In this document: piece by piece, positions 38,949 through 49,029 of the stretch | Layout: each line of letters starts with the position of its first letter | How positions within the stretch are numbered: the stretch's first letter is position 1 | Assembly (NCBI RefSeq): GCF_023074055.1 | Contig: NZ_JADPKR010000013.1 | Coordinates: 186,001-250,000 of the forward strand | Reading direction: 5' to 3' | DNA from: Bradyrhizobium sp. 141 | GTDB lineage: Bacteria > Pseudomonadota > Alphaproteobacteria > Rhizobiales > Xanthobacteraceae | Length of the DNA stretch: 64,000 nucleotides | Position numbers and translations under genes: made by a program | Notes under the pieces: model-generated | The model's input: the letters and a program-made list of their open reading frames with translations, nothing else | What the model was told of the DNA's origin: nothing | Databases searched by the model: none

Positions 38949-39546
38949 GAGCCTTCTGATCGGAACCGAATGAAGTTCGGCGGCAGCACCTTGCGCTCGC
39001 GGTGACGGCGCAGTTTCGCATGCGCGAAGTGGCCCAATTCGGAGCTTATAGCGTGTCCTGCCCAGCAGAGATTGCGTGAGCTATAATCATAATTAAATTA
39101 GTTGCATTATATATATAATATTCGGATAATAAATCAGCCGCCGATAGGGCTGCGACACAACGGTGTGAAGAGTGAGGAGTCGGTCGCCGGATTAAAGCAA
39201 GGCACCTTATGGCCGAGAAATAGGTATTATCGTAGGTTTGTTCTGGGGCGTCGAGTCTCGTTTTAAGGCCTTGCTGCCTGCAGTGTCCTCGCCTGATGAA
39301 CCCTCTACATCCGGACTGGGTTAAGATCGGACTTCAAATGCTCCATCATCGCGCTGAGTTGTTTCGGGATCTCGAAGCAGAATTGGTGGAATTATCCATG
39401 TCGCCCGGCTTCGTCACCGCGGCAAGGAGGGGGAGATCGGCCCAGATTCCAGTCATTGAATTGGCGCGGAGGATAGGGGGACGCATTGTTCCGAAACCTG
39501 CCGCGTTCCTTTTTGTACGGTTGTCCGCGCCGTGTAAGGGAAGACA
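38949..39546. other. Gap with an AT-rich promoter island
   Basis: 598 bases. 39075-39135 is strongly A/T (AATTAAATTAG, ATTATATATATAATATTC). An 84-codon frame at 39296-39550 ends with ATGA on the next start but resembles no family and has no clear ribosome site, so it is not called. No RNA gene recognised. Confidence 0.4.
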
Positions 39547-40713
39547 ATGAGTCAGAGTGGCCTCTCCGATAGCCAAACGGCGCGGCGCATCGCCTTCGCA
39601 ACGATCGGCGACGCAAGCGAAGTCAGGTTCTGGTCCGGCACTCCCTTTCATATGGCGGAATCTCTCGCAGCCGAAGGTCATGAGGTGGTCCAAATCGGGC
39701 CCCTCAGCGCACCGATCCTGCCTCTTTACAAGACGTATTCCAAGGTTCGCCGAGCCTTTCGCGGGCGGGGCCTCTCCCCATTCCATGCGGGGCCAGTCGT
39801 TGCACAATATGCCGCGGACGCTGCGCGCAAAATTCACGCTGTCTCGCCCGATTTCGTCTTCGCGCCCGCCGGCTCCACCTTCGCCTGGGGAGTACCCAAG
39901 GGCATCCCCCTCGTCTATGCGTCCGACGCGACCTTTCGGCTGGTCGACAACTACCATCCGAACTATCGGAACTTGTCGCGCAACGCCCGGGAGGTAGCTG
40001 ATCGCCTGGAACGCGATACGATCGCACGCGCGGATCTCGTCCTCTACCCGTCGGAATGGGCCGCCGAATCTGCTGTTAGAGATTACGGTGCCGATCCCAC
40101 GCGGGTGCATGTCATTCCCTGGGGCGCCAACCTCAAAGAAGCACCCAAGCGTGAGTCTGTGCTGGGGCGCCGCAAGCCGGGTCCGTGCCGGCTTCTCTTC
40201 ATCGGTGCCAACTGGGAAGAGAAGGGCGCGGACATCGCGATCGGGACTCTCGCCGAACTAAAGGACGCGGGCCTGGAGACGGAGCTCGTGATCTGCGGAT
40301 GCACTCCGCCCAAGCCTATCAACCAGGATGGCCTGACGATCATCCCTTACCTCAACAAGAATGATCGTGAACAGCGCGACCGGCTCGATCAACTCTATCG
40401 CGACGCGGATTTCTTTCTGCTGCCGACCCAGGCAGATTGCTACGGCATCGTGTTTTGCGAAGCGGCAGCTCACGGCGTACCGAGCATCGCGCCTGCGACC
40501 GGTGGTGTCTGCTGTGCTATCCGCGACGGAGAGACAGGCATCTTATTGCCGCCGGATGCGAGGAAGGCGGACTATGCGCGGGTCATCTTCGAGGCCTTTT
40601 CGGATCAGGATCGGCTGGCTCGCCTGAGACAATCGAGCCGTGATGCCTTCGAGGCCCGATTGAACTGGCATGCTTGGGCCCGGCGCGTCTCAGATCTGGT
40701 ACAAGCTCTATGA
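39547..40713 (+). CDS. Family 4 glycosyltransferase
   Basis: A 388-residue GT-B enzyme. The N-terminal domain has FWSGTPFHMAESL. The nucleotide-sugar domain has RLLFIGANWEEKGADIAI (about 215), FFLLPTQADCYGIVFCEAAAHG with the glutamates of the EX7E motif (about 300-310), then TGGVCCAIRDGETGILL. The ATGA overlap with the deacetylase gene implies joint translation. Confidence 0.9.
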   Translation: MSQSGLSDSQTARRIAFATIGDASEVRFWSGTPFHMAESLAAEGHEVVQIGPLSAPILPLYKTYSKVRRAFRGRGLSPFHAGPVVAQYAADAARKIHAVSPDFVFAPAGSTFAWGVPKGIPLVYASDATFRLVDNYHPNYRNLSRNAREVADRLERDTIARADLVLYPSEWAAESAVRDYGADPTRVHVIPWGANLKEAPKRESVLGRRKPGPCRLLFIGANWEEKGADIAIGTLAELKDAGLETELVICGCTPPKPINQDGLTIIPYLNKNDREQRDRLDQLYRDADFFLLPTQADCYGIVFCEAAAHGVPSIAPATGGVCCAIRDGETGILLPPDARKADYARVIFEAFSDQDRLARLRQSSRDAFEARLNWHAWARRVSDLVQAL

Positions 40714-41435
40714 TTGTCCTGAACTACCACGAGCTGGTGGAAGCCTCGCCTTCGAATGCGTGGTCCCTGACGCACGACACGTTCGAGGCGCATCTTTCGC
40801 TTTGCTCGGATGGGCTGGTCTCGCCTCAGAGTTTTCTGAGGCATTGCCCCGATCCGAAGGCCAGCCGCACCGGTGGTGTCCTCTTAACCTTCGACGATGG
40901 ATTTCTTTCTGACTACACGCATGTCTACGCTCGTTACATGACGACGGGTCGGATCCCAGGGTACATGTCTTTTATCCCCGTGGACTTGGTAGGCTCGCCC
41001 GGACGTATGAACTGGAGAATGATTGAGGAACTCGGCAGGAGTGGCGTTGCGATCGGCTCACATGGCATGGCCCACGTCGATTTGACGACTGTCTCGGATG
41101 CAAACCTCGACCGCGAGCTTAGGGTGTCGAAGTCGATGCTTGAGGATCGCCTCGGGCAAGAGGTTACTCTTTTCGCTTTTCCATACGGACGCTTCTCCCG
41201 ACGGGTCTGGGAGGCGGCGCTAAGGGCTGGCTACACACACCTCTTTACAATCCAGCTTGGGCATCATCGTGGGTTCGAGCCCTTCCTCTCTTCCCGCCTT
41301 TGCCTGACGAACAACATGGATGCGGAATACATGCGCCAGCACTTGCTTGATCCGGATGCGATGCGCGGCCTTGGCTGGCGGATCAGTACAAAGCTTGGGC
41401 TCTATCGTCTACTGATGCGCTGGCGATATCGATAG
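40710..41435 (+). CDS. Polysaccharide deacetylase (NodB/CE4-like)
   Basis: A 241-residue CE4-fold protein without a signal peptide. LLTFDDGFLSDYTH supplies the paired aspartates, IGSHGMAHVDLT the metal-binding histidine motif, and LFAFPYGRFSRRVWE the C-terminal motif. Such enzymes remove N- or O-acetyl groups from glycans. Lack of an export signal suggests action on a cytoplasmic lipid-linked intermediate. The ATG at 40710 overlaps the upstream stop as ATGA. Confidence 0.85.
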   Translation: MIVLNYHELVEASPSNAWSLTHDTFEAHLSLCSDGLVSPQSFLRHCPDPKASRTGGVLLTFDDGFLSDYTHVYARYMTTGRIPGYMSFIPVDLVGSPGRMNWRMIEELGRSGVAIGSHGMAHVDLTTVSDANLDRELRVSKSMLEDRLGQEVTLFAFPYGRFSRRVWEAALRAGYTHLFTIQLGHHRGFEPFLSSRLCLTNNMDAEYMRQHLLDPDAMRGLGWRISTKLGLYRLLMRWRYR

Positions 41436-41542
41436 CTTCTCTGGGGCGGGGTCTGTCGGACGTCGCATTCGGAACTGCGCAAGCGTTTGGGTCGGCGGTG
41501 GTCGCTCTTCATCGTCGAGGGCAATGAGAAGGTGTCTGGGCT

Positions 41543-42580
41543 ATGCCGACTGCTAGCGTCAACCTCGCCGTCATCATCGTCTCCTACCGCAACGCCGATG
41601 ACGTGAATCGCTGCTTGAAGTCGCTCGCTCGTTCGGACTGGGATCAGTTCGAGGTCTTCATTTGCGAAAATGGCGGGGAAGCAGCCTACCGGAAGTTGCT
41701 GGTGGCGCTCGTGGGACCGGACCGAACGTTGCAACGAATTTCAGATGCGTCGGACACTCTTGACCGGCCACAGAAGCGACTGGCCGAAGTGGTCAAATGC
41801 CGATTTCAGGACCGCACGAATACAGTCCGGGTCGGACTCGCAATCGATAACCTCGGTTACGGAGGCGGCGTCAACGCGTGGCTCGAGCCGTTGCTTGGCG
41901 TCCCCGGCTGGGGTTCGGTGCTTGTCCTGAATCCCGATACCGAAGTGGACAGCCGCGGCCTGTCTGAATTGATTGCCAAGTCTGCCGAGGGGTTTGGCAT
42001 GGTGGGCGGAAGCCTGGTCTTCCACAATACCCCCGACAAGATCATCAACTACGGACTTTGTTGGTCTCGGACGACAGGCCGTGTTGTTGCCATAGGCAGG
42101 AATGCGCCAATTGGCAGTGCACCATCTGTCGAGGACCTCGGCCGGATCGATGCGGTAAGCGGGGCGTGTGTTCTGGCAACGCGAGCGTTCGTCGAAGACG
42201 TCGGTCTCATGGCTGAGGATTATTTTCTCTATATGGAAGATCTGGATTGGGGACGGCGGCGGGGAAAGCACCGCATCGGCTTCGCGAGCAAAGCCATCAT
42301 TCGCCACATTGGAGGAACGACCATCGGCTCGGCCGTTGCCCCGGAGAAGCGCTCACATCTCTCGATCTATTTGTCTGCCCGCAATGGCATTGTCTATGCG
42401 CGGCGCTTTGCGGGATCGCGCTGGATCTGCCATTTCGGAGTCGGACTGCTGTTCGTGGTGCGCTACGTGCTCAAAGGCTCCCTGTCGGCCGGAAGAGTCG
42501 CTTTCGTAGGTTTGCTCGACGGCGCCAAAGGCAAGACAGGGCGGCCGGATGCCGCGCCCGCACCGCAACGGCTCGATTGA
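41543..42580 (+). CDS. Family 2 glycosyltransferase, rhamnosyltransferase-like
   Basis: A 345-residue protein. VNLAVIIVSYRNADDVNRC starts the fold; NLGYGGGVNAWLE, VLVLNPDTEVDS and YFLYMEDLDWGRR are typical of the WbbL/RfbF rhamnosyltransferase group. A rhamnose donor is consistent with the rfb operon in this window, but donor specificity is inferred. C-terminal residues 275-320 contain a hydrophobic stretch. Confidence 0.85.
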   Translation: MPTASVNLAVIIVSYRNADDVNRCLKSLARSDWDQFEVFICENGGEAAYRKLLVALVGPDRTLQRISDASDTLDRPQKRLAEVVKCRFQDRTNTVRVGLAIDNLGYGGGVNAWLEPLLGVPGWGSVLVLNPDTEVDSRGLSELIAKSAEGFGMVGGSLVFHNTPDKIINYGLCWSRTTGRVVAIGRNAPIGSAPSVEDLGRIDAVSGACVLATRAFVEDVGLMAEDYFLYMEDLDWGRRRGKHRIGFASKAIIRHIGGTTIGSAVAPEKRSHLSIYLSARNGIVYARRFAGSRWICHFGVGLLFVVRYVLKGSLSAGRVAFVGLLDGAKGKTGRPDAAPAPQRLD

Positions 42581-43184
42581 TCTGCGACAATCCCGACCAG
42601 CATCTCGGCACCGGCCACGGATTTGAATTCGCTGAAATGGCCGGAGGCTCGGCCGGCATGGCCACTGTCGATCTGAAGATCAGCGACGATTGTCCGCAGG
42701 TGAAATGATCGTGGCGACCCATATTCCTGGGGGATGAGTCCTCAGCTTCTTCCAGCGGTTCAAGTCGCTCAGCGGAGGCGCCTGACGGGGTATAATATCG
42801 GCATTGAATATTTAATTTGTTTTCTGCTGCGGGGGCCGCTTCTGGCGAGCCGCCAACTGGTGATGACAGCGATCTTCGAATCGAGCATACGTTCGTATGT
42901 CTTCGTTCGTTCTCTGTGGCCTCTCTTTCAATGGTGCACGAGTGCCTGATCGAACTAAAGAATTATCGTCGCATTTAAAATGACGCGGTGCACCTTGGCC
43001 GAGGCAGCTAAGAAATTACCTTGGGTGGGCCGTCGTGTCGTCGCAAAAAAGCCTCCCCCCGTCGAGAAGAGGAAGCCAACGGCGCTGCGCCAGCAGAGCC
43101 GCGCTTGGGTACCGTCGCTCGGGGAAATCGAAATGGGCGCGTGCCAGGGGTAAATCAAATCTAATCTACCAGGAGAAAAACTAG
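42581..43184. other. Gap between glycan genes and the second type I unit
   Basis: 604 bases with no convincing gene. A TATAAT string and GAATATTTAATTTG lie at 42790-42823. A run CCTCCCCCCGTCGAG is at 43061-43075. AGGAG precedes the start at 43185. Likely holds the promoter of the second secretion operon. Confidence 0.45.
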
Positions 43185-45590
43185 ATGGCGACCATTCCTC
43201 TGAGCTGGGATGATCCGATGTTCAGCAACGTTACGAATTCGACTGGGGGCGCCATTCCAAATGGCGGGACGCTTTCGAACGCAAGCATTACCGATTTCAG
43301 CGGCGACGCCGTTGTCGGAGGCTTTGGCTCGTTCAACCTCGACACCATCCGTATCGAGGCAAGGGAAGGCGTGCGAATTGCGGGGAGCGGCGACATAAAC
43401 ATCAGCAATTCGTATATTGAAACAACGGGACAAGCGGGCGATCACGCCGATGGCATTCAGGCCTATGCTCCCGGCGGCACCGGGAATTTGACGGTTACGA
43501 ACACGACAATTGTCGGCCACGCCAATGGTAATGACACCGCTGGGATCTTCATTGCAGACGAATACAGTGGAACAGTTACATTGGATAATGTGGTGTTCGA
43601 AGGTGGTCAGTTTGGTTTGCGGGTCGCCGCGGATACAAGCGATATCTACGTCTCCATGAAAGACGTGTACTTTGTGGGAACGACCTATCTCTTTCAGGAG
43701 GTCAATGCGCCCATACACATCACTCAGTGGGAAAATGTACGCTCCGCAACAATTGTGAATGGTCAACTTGTTCCGGGTGATCTTATCGAGCCCCCTTGGC
43801 CGGTTGAAGGTGGGACTGCGCCCTCCGCGCCCACCGTACCGGATGCACCCACTATCACTTCGTTCTCGACCGACAGCGGTGCGGCTGGCGACAAGATCAC
43901 TAACGACAACACCATCGAGCTCAAGGGTGCCGCTGCTGCCGGCAGCATGGTCAAGATCTACGACGGTGCGACCCAAATCGGTTCGACGACTGCGAACTCA
44001 AGCGGCAGTTGGGACTACATCACAAAGGTCCTGACCGACGCCAAACATACGCTCACCGCAACGGCGACCAGCACGTCGGGGCAGACCAGCGCGGCGTCGT
44101 CTGCGTTGGCAGTCACCGTCGATACCAAAGCGCCGACTGCGCCGACCATTGCTAGCAATGCGGTGAACAGCGCCAATCAGGTGGTGATGTCGGGCAATGC
44201 CGAAGCGAGCAGCGTCGTAAAGGTGTTTGACGGCACGACCCAGATCGGGACCGCGACCGCCAACAGCAGTGGCGTGTGGAACTATACCACCAGCGGCCTT
44301 GCGGCCGGTTCGCACAGTCTCACCGCGAAGGCAACAGACGCGGCAGGCAACACCAGCGCGGCGTCCACCGTGGTCACGGCCAGCACCGGCACCTCGACGT
44401 CCCCATCCGCACCGACGTCCCCAACCACACCGACGTCACCAACTGCTGGCAAGCAGATCGAGTCGAATGGCGCGACAACTCTCGTTGAGAGCGGCGGCAA
44501 ATATTACCTCAACGGCAGCAGCGGATCGGGCCCCACGCTGAAGAGCAAGGGTGTGGATTTTGTGGACGGGTCAGATGGCACCTGGGCACCGATTGCTGCG
44601 GAGAAGACCGCGACGGGCTATCAGGTTGTCTGGAAAGAAGGCGGCGGTTACTACACTGCCTGGAACACCGACAACAATGGCAACTACGTTTCCCATGTCA
44701 GCACCCTGACCGGCTCCACGTCGGGTGGCTACGTGTCGGGTTCGAATGCCAGCCTCAAGTCGCTTGAGACGAGCTTCCATCAGGATCTCAACGGTGACGG
44801 TCAGATCGGTACTTCCACTGCAACCACCCCGACGTCCCCAACCACACCGACATCGCCAACTTCTGGTACGAAAATCGAGTCGGCTGGTGCGACTACTCTC
44901 GTTGAGAGCAGCGGCAAATATTACCTCAACGACAGCGCCGGATCGGGCCCCACACTGAAGAATAAGGGAGTGGATTTTGTGGACGGGTCGGATGGCACTT
45001 GGGCACCGATTGCTGCGGAGAAGACCGCGACGGGCTATCAGGTTGTCTGGAAGGAGGGCTCCGGACTCTATACGGCCTGGAACACCGACAGCAACGGTAA
45101 CTACGTTTCCCACGTCAGCACCCTGACCGGCTCCACGTCGGGTGGCTACGTGTCGGGTTCGAATGCCGGCCTCAAGTCGCTTGAGACGAGCTTCCATCAG
45201 GATCTCAACGGTGACGGACAGATCGGTGCTTCCAGCCTAGCTACGTCGTCCACGAGCACCAGTCAGGTCGTTGCTACTTCGAGCTCGACAGGCAGCAACG
45301 TACAGACGAGCACTTCAGGCAATGAGGTCTTCGTTGGCACCAGCAAGGCAGACACTTTCTCGTTTGCCGCGAACTTCGGCAACGACGTCATCAAGGGCTT
45401 CGTTGCCGGCGGAGCTGCCCACGATACGGTCGAGTTCAGCAAGTCCGTGTTCGACAGTTTCGCGAGCGTTCTCTCCCACGCGGCCCAGTCAGGCGGCGAC
45501 GTCGTGATCGCGGCGGGGAGCGGCGACACCCTCACGCTGAAGAACACGCAGCTCGACAAGCTGAACAGCCACGACTTCCATTTCGCGTAG
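43185..45590 (+). CDS. Type I secreted beta-helix protein with Ig-like, W-rich and RTX-like C-terminal modules
   Basis: An 801-residue protein without a Sec signal. Residues 1-210 are a pectate-lyase-like right-handed beta-helix (ADGIQAYAPGGTGNLTVTNT). Two bacterial Ig-like domains cover about 220-400 (TIELKGAAAAGSMVKIYDG). A Pro/Thr/Ser linker leads to two W-rich modules (about 425-545 and 565-685) with GATTLVES, WAPIAAEKTATGYQVVWKE and FHQDLNGDGQIG. The last 95 residues (GNEVFVGTSKADTFSFAANF and onward) look like an RTX-derived type I secretion tail. The exporter follows at once. Glycan binding or cleavage is plausible; catalytic residues are not evident. Confidence 0.82.
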   Translation: MATIPLSWDDPMFSNVTNSTGGAIPNGGTLSNASITDFSGDAVVGGFGSFNLDTIRIEAREGVRIAGSGDINISNSYIETTGQAGDHADGIQAYAPGGTGNLTVTNTTIVGHANGNDTAGIFIADEYSGTVTLDNVVFEGGQFGLRVAADTSDIYVSMKDVYFVGTTYLFQEVNAPIHITQWENVRSATIVNGQLVPGDLIEPPWPVEGGTAPSAPTVPDAPTITSFSTDSGAAGDKITNDNTIELKGAAAAGSMVKIYDGATQIGSTTANSSGSWDYITKVLTDAKHTLTATATSTSGQTSAASSALAVTVDTKAPTAPTIASNAVNSANQVVMSGNAEASSVVKVFDGTTQIGTATANSSGVWNYTTSGLAAGSHSLTAKATDAAGNTSAASTVVTASTGTSTSPSAPTSPTTPTSPTAGKQIESNGATTLVESGGKYYLNGSSGSGPTLKSKGVDFVDGSDGTWAPIAAEKTATGYQVVWKEGGGYYTAWNTDNNGNYVSHVSTLTGSTSGGYVSGSNASLKSLETSFHQDLNGDGQIGTSTATTPTSPTTPTSPTSGTKIESAGATTLVESSGKYYLNDSAGSGPTLKNKGVDFVDGSDGTWAPIAAEKTATGYQVVWKEGSGLYTAWNTDSNGNYVSHVSTLTGSTSGGYVSGSNAGLKSLETSFHQDLNGDGQIGASSLATSSTSTSQVVATSSSTGSNVQTSTSGNEVFVGTSKADTFSFAANFGNDVIKGFVAGGAAHDTVEFSKSVFDSFASVLSHAAQSGGDVVIAAGSGDTLTLKNTQLDKLNSHDFHFA
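44460..45235 (+). repeat. Duplicated W-rich module, 417-base spacing
   Basis: Two copies of the W-rich domain lie 417 bases (139 codons) apart, highly similar at nucleotide level, separated by a short Thr/Pro/Ser linker. In-frame internal duplication. Confidence 0.8.
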
Positions 45591-45683
45591 GGGACCGCGT
45601 AACCACACAGACTAGTACTCAACAACGGCCTCGGGGGATCTCTTGGGGATCCTCCGACAAGGCATGACTAAAGGGCGGCTGTC

Positions 45684-47618
45684 ATGATGGACTTTAGACG
45701 GCGGGGGGTGATCCCCCCGCCTGCGAATCTTTTTCGTATTCCACTTCTGCACATATCCGGACTATGGGCTGGCGGAGGACAGTCGGCGGATGACGCCGAA
45801 CTGCGGACGCCGCGACTAGTCGGCTGGGCAAAGCGCTCGGTCGAAGTCCTGCGGCAACGGATATTCGCTGGTCGATCCGGGCCGGCGAAGGATTATGACG
45901 AGCCGCAATCAGAGATGTCGGCTTTCCTGCGGTCTTGCCGCCGGATTTTCTGGGCGCTCGCGGCCTTCAGCGGGATGAGCAATCTCCTCATGCTCACTGG
46001 TTCGTTTTTCATGCTGCAAGTCTATGATCGGGTGCTGCCCGGGCGCAGCATACCGACGCTGATCGCCTTGATGGTTCTGGCCACGGTGCTCTACCTGTTT
46101 CAGGGTGGGCTCGACTTCGTCAGGAGCAGGATCAGCGCGCGGGTCGGCCGCTATTTCGATGAAAGGCTCGGCATTCGCATATTCGACGCGCTTGTTCGTC
46201 TGCCTTTGAAGACCAGGGCCGATGGCGACGGCTTGCAGCCGGTGCGGGATCTTGATCAGGTCCGCGGCTTCCTGTCGAGCGGAGGGCCGACCGCGCTGTT
46301 CGATCTGCCCTGGATGCCGATCTATCTCGGTGTCTGCTTCCTCTTCCACTTCTGGATTGGCGTCACTGCGCTGGCCGGCGCGCTGGTGCTGGTCGGCATT
46401 ACTATGCTCACCGAAACGCGCACGCGAGGGCCGGCAAAGGCGTCCTCGCGTCTCGCAGTCTCGCGAACGGCACTGGCGCTCGAGGGGCGGCGAAATGCCG
46501 AGGTCCTGCAGGCCATGGGCATGCGGCAGCAGGCGGCGTTCCGTTGGCAGGATGTCAACGCGAAGTACCTCGCTGCCCATGAGCGGGCCAGCGACGTCGT
46601 TAACGGGCTGGGGGGCGCCTCCAAGATCTTTCGAGCGATTCTGCAATCGCTGGTTCTTGCCGTCGGCGCGGTCCTCGTCATCAACCAGGAATCGACCGCC
46701 GGCATCATCATTGCCGGATCGATCCTCACCGCGCGGGCGTTGGCGCCCGTCGAAATGGCCATTGCGAACTGGAAAGGGTTCGTCGCTGCGCGGCAATCCG
46801 GACGACGGCTCGATGCTTTGCTAAAACTTCTCCCCGGCGAGGAGGAGCGGCTGGCATTACCTCCTCCTGTTGAAACTCTCACCGTCGAGCATCTCTATAT
46901 TGGCGCCCCGAACTCGGAGCGGCCCACCGTCAGTGAAGTGTCGTTCCAGCTGCGAAGGGGGCAGGCGGTCGGAATCATTGGTCCGAGCGGATCCGGCAAA
47001 TCGACGTTGGCACGTGCGCTGGTCGGCGTCTGGCCGTGCATTCGAGGCAGGATCCGGCTCGACAAGGCCGCGCTCGATCATTGGTCTTCGGACGCTCTCG
47101 GCAAGCACATCGGTTATCTGCCTCAGGATGTCGAATTGTTCGACGGCAGCATTGCGATGAACATTGCACGGTTCGACCCGCAGGCAACGGCCGCCGCTGT
47201 TCTGGAGGCCTCGCATGCCGCGGGGGCGCACGACCTCATCCTCTCCCTTCCGGACGGGTACAGCACGAAGATCGGCGAGGGAGGGCTAGCGCTGTCGGCG
47301 GGGCAGCGGCAGCGTATCGGGCTCGCACGCGCCTTCTACGGCAAACCGTTCCTGGTCGTGCTTGATGAGCCGTCTTCCAATCTCGACGCCGAGGGCGAGG
47401 AAGCCTTGACCGAGGCGATTCTGAACGTTCGCCGCCGGGGTGGGATTGTTGCGGTTATCGCGCATCGGCCGAAGGCGCTGGAGGCCGTGGACCATGTCCT
47501 GTGCCTCGGGGAAGGCAGAGTTCAGTCCTTCGGCAAGAGAGAGGAGGTCCTGAAGAAGGTCTTGCGAAATCCCGTGCCGCTCAAGGTGGTCGCGGAAGCT
47601 CAAGGAGGCAACCGATGA
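45684..47618 (+). CDS. prtD: Type I secretion ABC transporter, PrtD type
   Basis: A 644-residue permease-ATPase without a C39 domain. About 75 polar N-terminal residues precede the usual PrtD start (FLRSCRRIFWALAAFSGMSN); ATG 45915 would give a standard length. The membrane domain has LMLTGSFFMLQVYDRVLPGRS. The ATPase has Walker A GPSGSGKST near 435, the signature LSAGQRQR near 538, LVVLDEPSSNLD near 557 and AHRP. It lies 93 bases after the RTX-tailed protein and overlaps hlyD by ATGA. Confidence 0.92.
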   Translation: MMDFRRRGVIPPPANLFRIPLLHISGLWAGGGQSADDAELRTPRLVGWAKRSVEVLRQRIFAGRSGPAKDYDEPQSEMSAFLRSCRRIFWALAAFSGMSNLLMLTGSFFMLQVYDRVLPGRSIPTLIALMVLATVLYLFQGGLDFVRSRISARVGRYFDERLGIRIFDALVRLPLKTRADGDGLQPVRDLDQVRGFLSSGGPTALFDLPWMPIYLGVCFLFHFWIGVTALAGALVLVGITMLTETRTRGPAKASSRLAVSRTALALEGRRNAEVLQAMGMRQQAAFRWQDVNAKYLAAHERASDVVNGLGGASKIFRAILQSLVLAVGAVLVINQESTAGIIIAGSILTARALAPVEMAIANWKGFVAARQSGRRLDALLKLLPGEEERLALPPPVETLTVEHLYIGAPNSERPTVSEVSFQLRRGQAVGIIGPSGSGKSTLARALVGVWPCIRGRIRLDKAALDHWSSDALGKHIGYLPQDVELFDGSIAMNIARFDPQATAAAVLEASHAAGAHDLILSLPDGYSTKIGEGGLALSAGQRQRIGLARAFYGKPFLVVLDEPSSNLDAEGEEALTEAILNVRRRGGIVAVIAHRPKALEAVDHVLCLGEGRVQSFGKREEVLKKVLRNPVPLKVVAEAQGGNR

Positions 47619-48928
47619 ACAGCCAGGTGGCGCCGGCGATGCAGTCCATCCAGCGTTACATGATCGTCGGTATGATCATGTTCGGTCTGGTGACATTTGG
47701 GGTCGGCGGTTGGGCGACAACGAGCCAGTTGTCGGGCGCGGTGATCGCCCAGGGCGTGGTCGTGGTGGATTCGAGCGTCAAGAAGGTTCAGCACGCCACC
47801 GGTGGGATCGTGGGTGAGTTGCGCGTGCGCCAGGGCGATCGGGTCAATGCAGGCGACGTTTTGATCCGCCTCGACGAGACTCAGACGCTCGCCAATGCGA
47901 CGATCGTCACGAACAGCATCGATGAGCTGCTCGCGCGCCAGGCTCGTCTCGAGGCCGAGCGCGATGGTGCCGAGCAATTCGTGTTTCCCAAGGTGCTGCT
48001 CGACCGAGCCAAGGAGAGCAACTCCGAGGCGAGCCGTGCAATCACTGCGGAGCGGAAGCTGTTCGACCTTCGCCGTCAGGCAAGGAGCGGCCAAAAAGCG
48101 CAGTTGCAGGAGAAAAGCGCGCAGCTGGAGAACGAGATCAAGGGCTATACGGGGCAGACCGAGGCCAAGCAGAAGGAAGTCGAATTCATCCGCCAGGAGC
48201 TGGAGGGCGTGCGCAGCCTTTGGCAGAAGAATCTGGTGCCGATCACGCGGCTCAATTCCCTCGAGCGCGACTCCGCGCGCATCGAAGGCGAGCGCAGCCA
48301 GTTGGCCGGCATGATTGCGCAATCGAAAGGCAAGATCTCCGAAATCGGCCTCCAGATCATTCAGATCGACCAGGACCTGCGGACGGAAGTCGGCAAGGAC
48401 CTGATCGAAACGCGCTCAAAACTCTCCGAACTGGGCGAGCGCAAGACTGCGGCGGTCGATCAATTGCATCGGATCGATATCAGGGCGCCACAGACCGGCC
48501 GCGTCCACGAGCTTAGCGTCCACACGGTCGGCGGGGTCATCTCACCCGGTGAGCAAATCATGCTGATCGTGCCTGACGCGGACTCGCTTGCCGTCGAGGT
48601 CAAGATCGCACCGCGCGACATCGACCAGGTCTATGTGGGGCAGACCGCGACAATGCGTTTCGCGGCGTTTAACCAGAAGACCACTCCGGAGATCGACGGA
48701 GAGGTCAGCATGGTCTCGGCAGATATCACGCAGGATCAGCGCGCCGGCACGAGTTACTACACGGGTCGCGTTCTGCTGAAGCCGGAAGAGCTGGCGAAAC
48801 TCGGGTCGGCCAAGCTGTTGCCCGGCATGCCCGTCGAGGTCTTCATCAAGACGGGAGGTCGGACCGCGCTATCCTACCTGCTCAAGCCGCTGCACGATCA
48901 GGCGGAGCGGGCGTTCAAGGAGCGCTGA
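47615..48928 (+). CDS. HlyD-family membrane fusion protein of the PrtD system
   Basis: A 437-residue adaptor. A short N-terminus and one membrane helix (YMIVGMIMFGLVTFGVGGW) are followed by a lipoyl-like half (VGELRVRQGDRVNAGDVLI), a coiled coil at about 110-300 and the C-terminal barrel with IDIRAPQTGRVHEL and TMRFAAFNQ. The ATGA overlap with prtD fixes the start. A degraded copy of its 3' end occurs at 49687-49920. Confidence 0.93.
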   Translation: MNSQVAPAMQSIQRYMIVGMIMFGLVTFGVGGWATTSQLSGAVIAQGVVVVDSSVKKVQHATGGIVGELRVRQGDRVNAGDVLIRLDETQTLANATIVTNSIDELLARQARLEAERDGAEQFVFPKVLLDRAKESNSEASRAITAERKLFDLRRQARSGQKAQLQEKSAQLENEIKGYTGQTEAKQKEVEFIRQELEGVRSLWQKNLVPITRLNSLERDSARIEGERSQLAGMIAQSKGKISEIGLQIIQIDQDLRTEVGKDLIETRSKLSELGERKTAAVDQLHRIDIRAPQTGRVHELSVHTVGGVISPGEQIMLIVPDADSLAVEVKIAPRDIDQVYVGQTATMRFAAFNQKTTPEIDGEVSMVSADITQDQRAGTSYYTGRVLLKPEELAKLGSAKLLPGMPVEVFIKTGGRTALSYLLKPLHDQAERAFKER

Positions 48929-48955
48929 AGCTTTGCTGGACACGAAATGATACAG

Positions 48956-48981
48956 CCCCGAGAGTACACCAGCGCTCGGGG
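48956..48981 (+). terminator. Hairpin after hlyD
   Basis: CCCCGAG and CTCGGGG pair around a 12-base loop 27 bases after the hlyD stop. A diverged version lies after the hlyD remnant at 49947. Likely terminator or processing stem. Confidence 0.45.
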
Positions 48982-49029
48982 TCGCGCGTCAACGAGCATC
49001 GAGCTCGCGATCAAGGAGCTATTGGACAG

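Noticed and set aside
39296-39550. 84-codon frame ending with an ATGA on the GT4 start
   Set aside because: The overlap is suggestive, but there is no ribosome site, no family resemblance and an intergenic-like composition.
45909-46796. 295-codon open frame opposite prtD
   Set aside because: Antisense to the ABC membrane domain; composition rich in Arg, Pro and Asp, typical of shadow frames.
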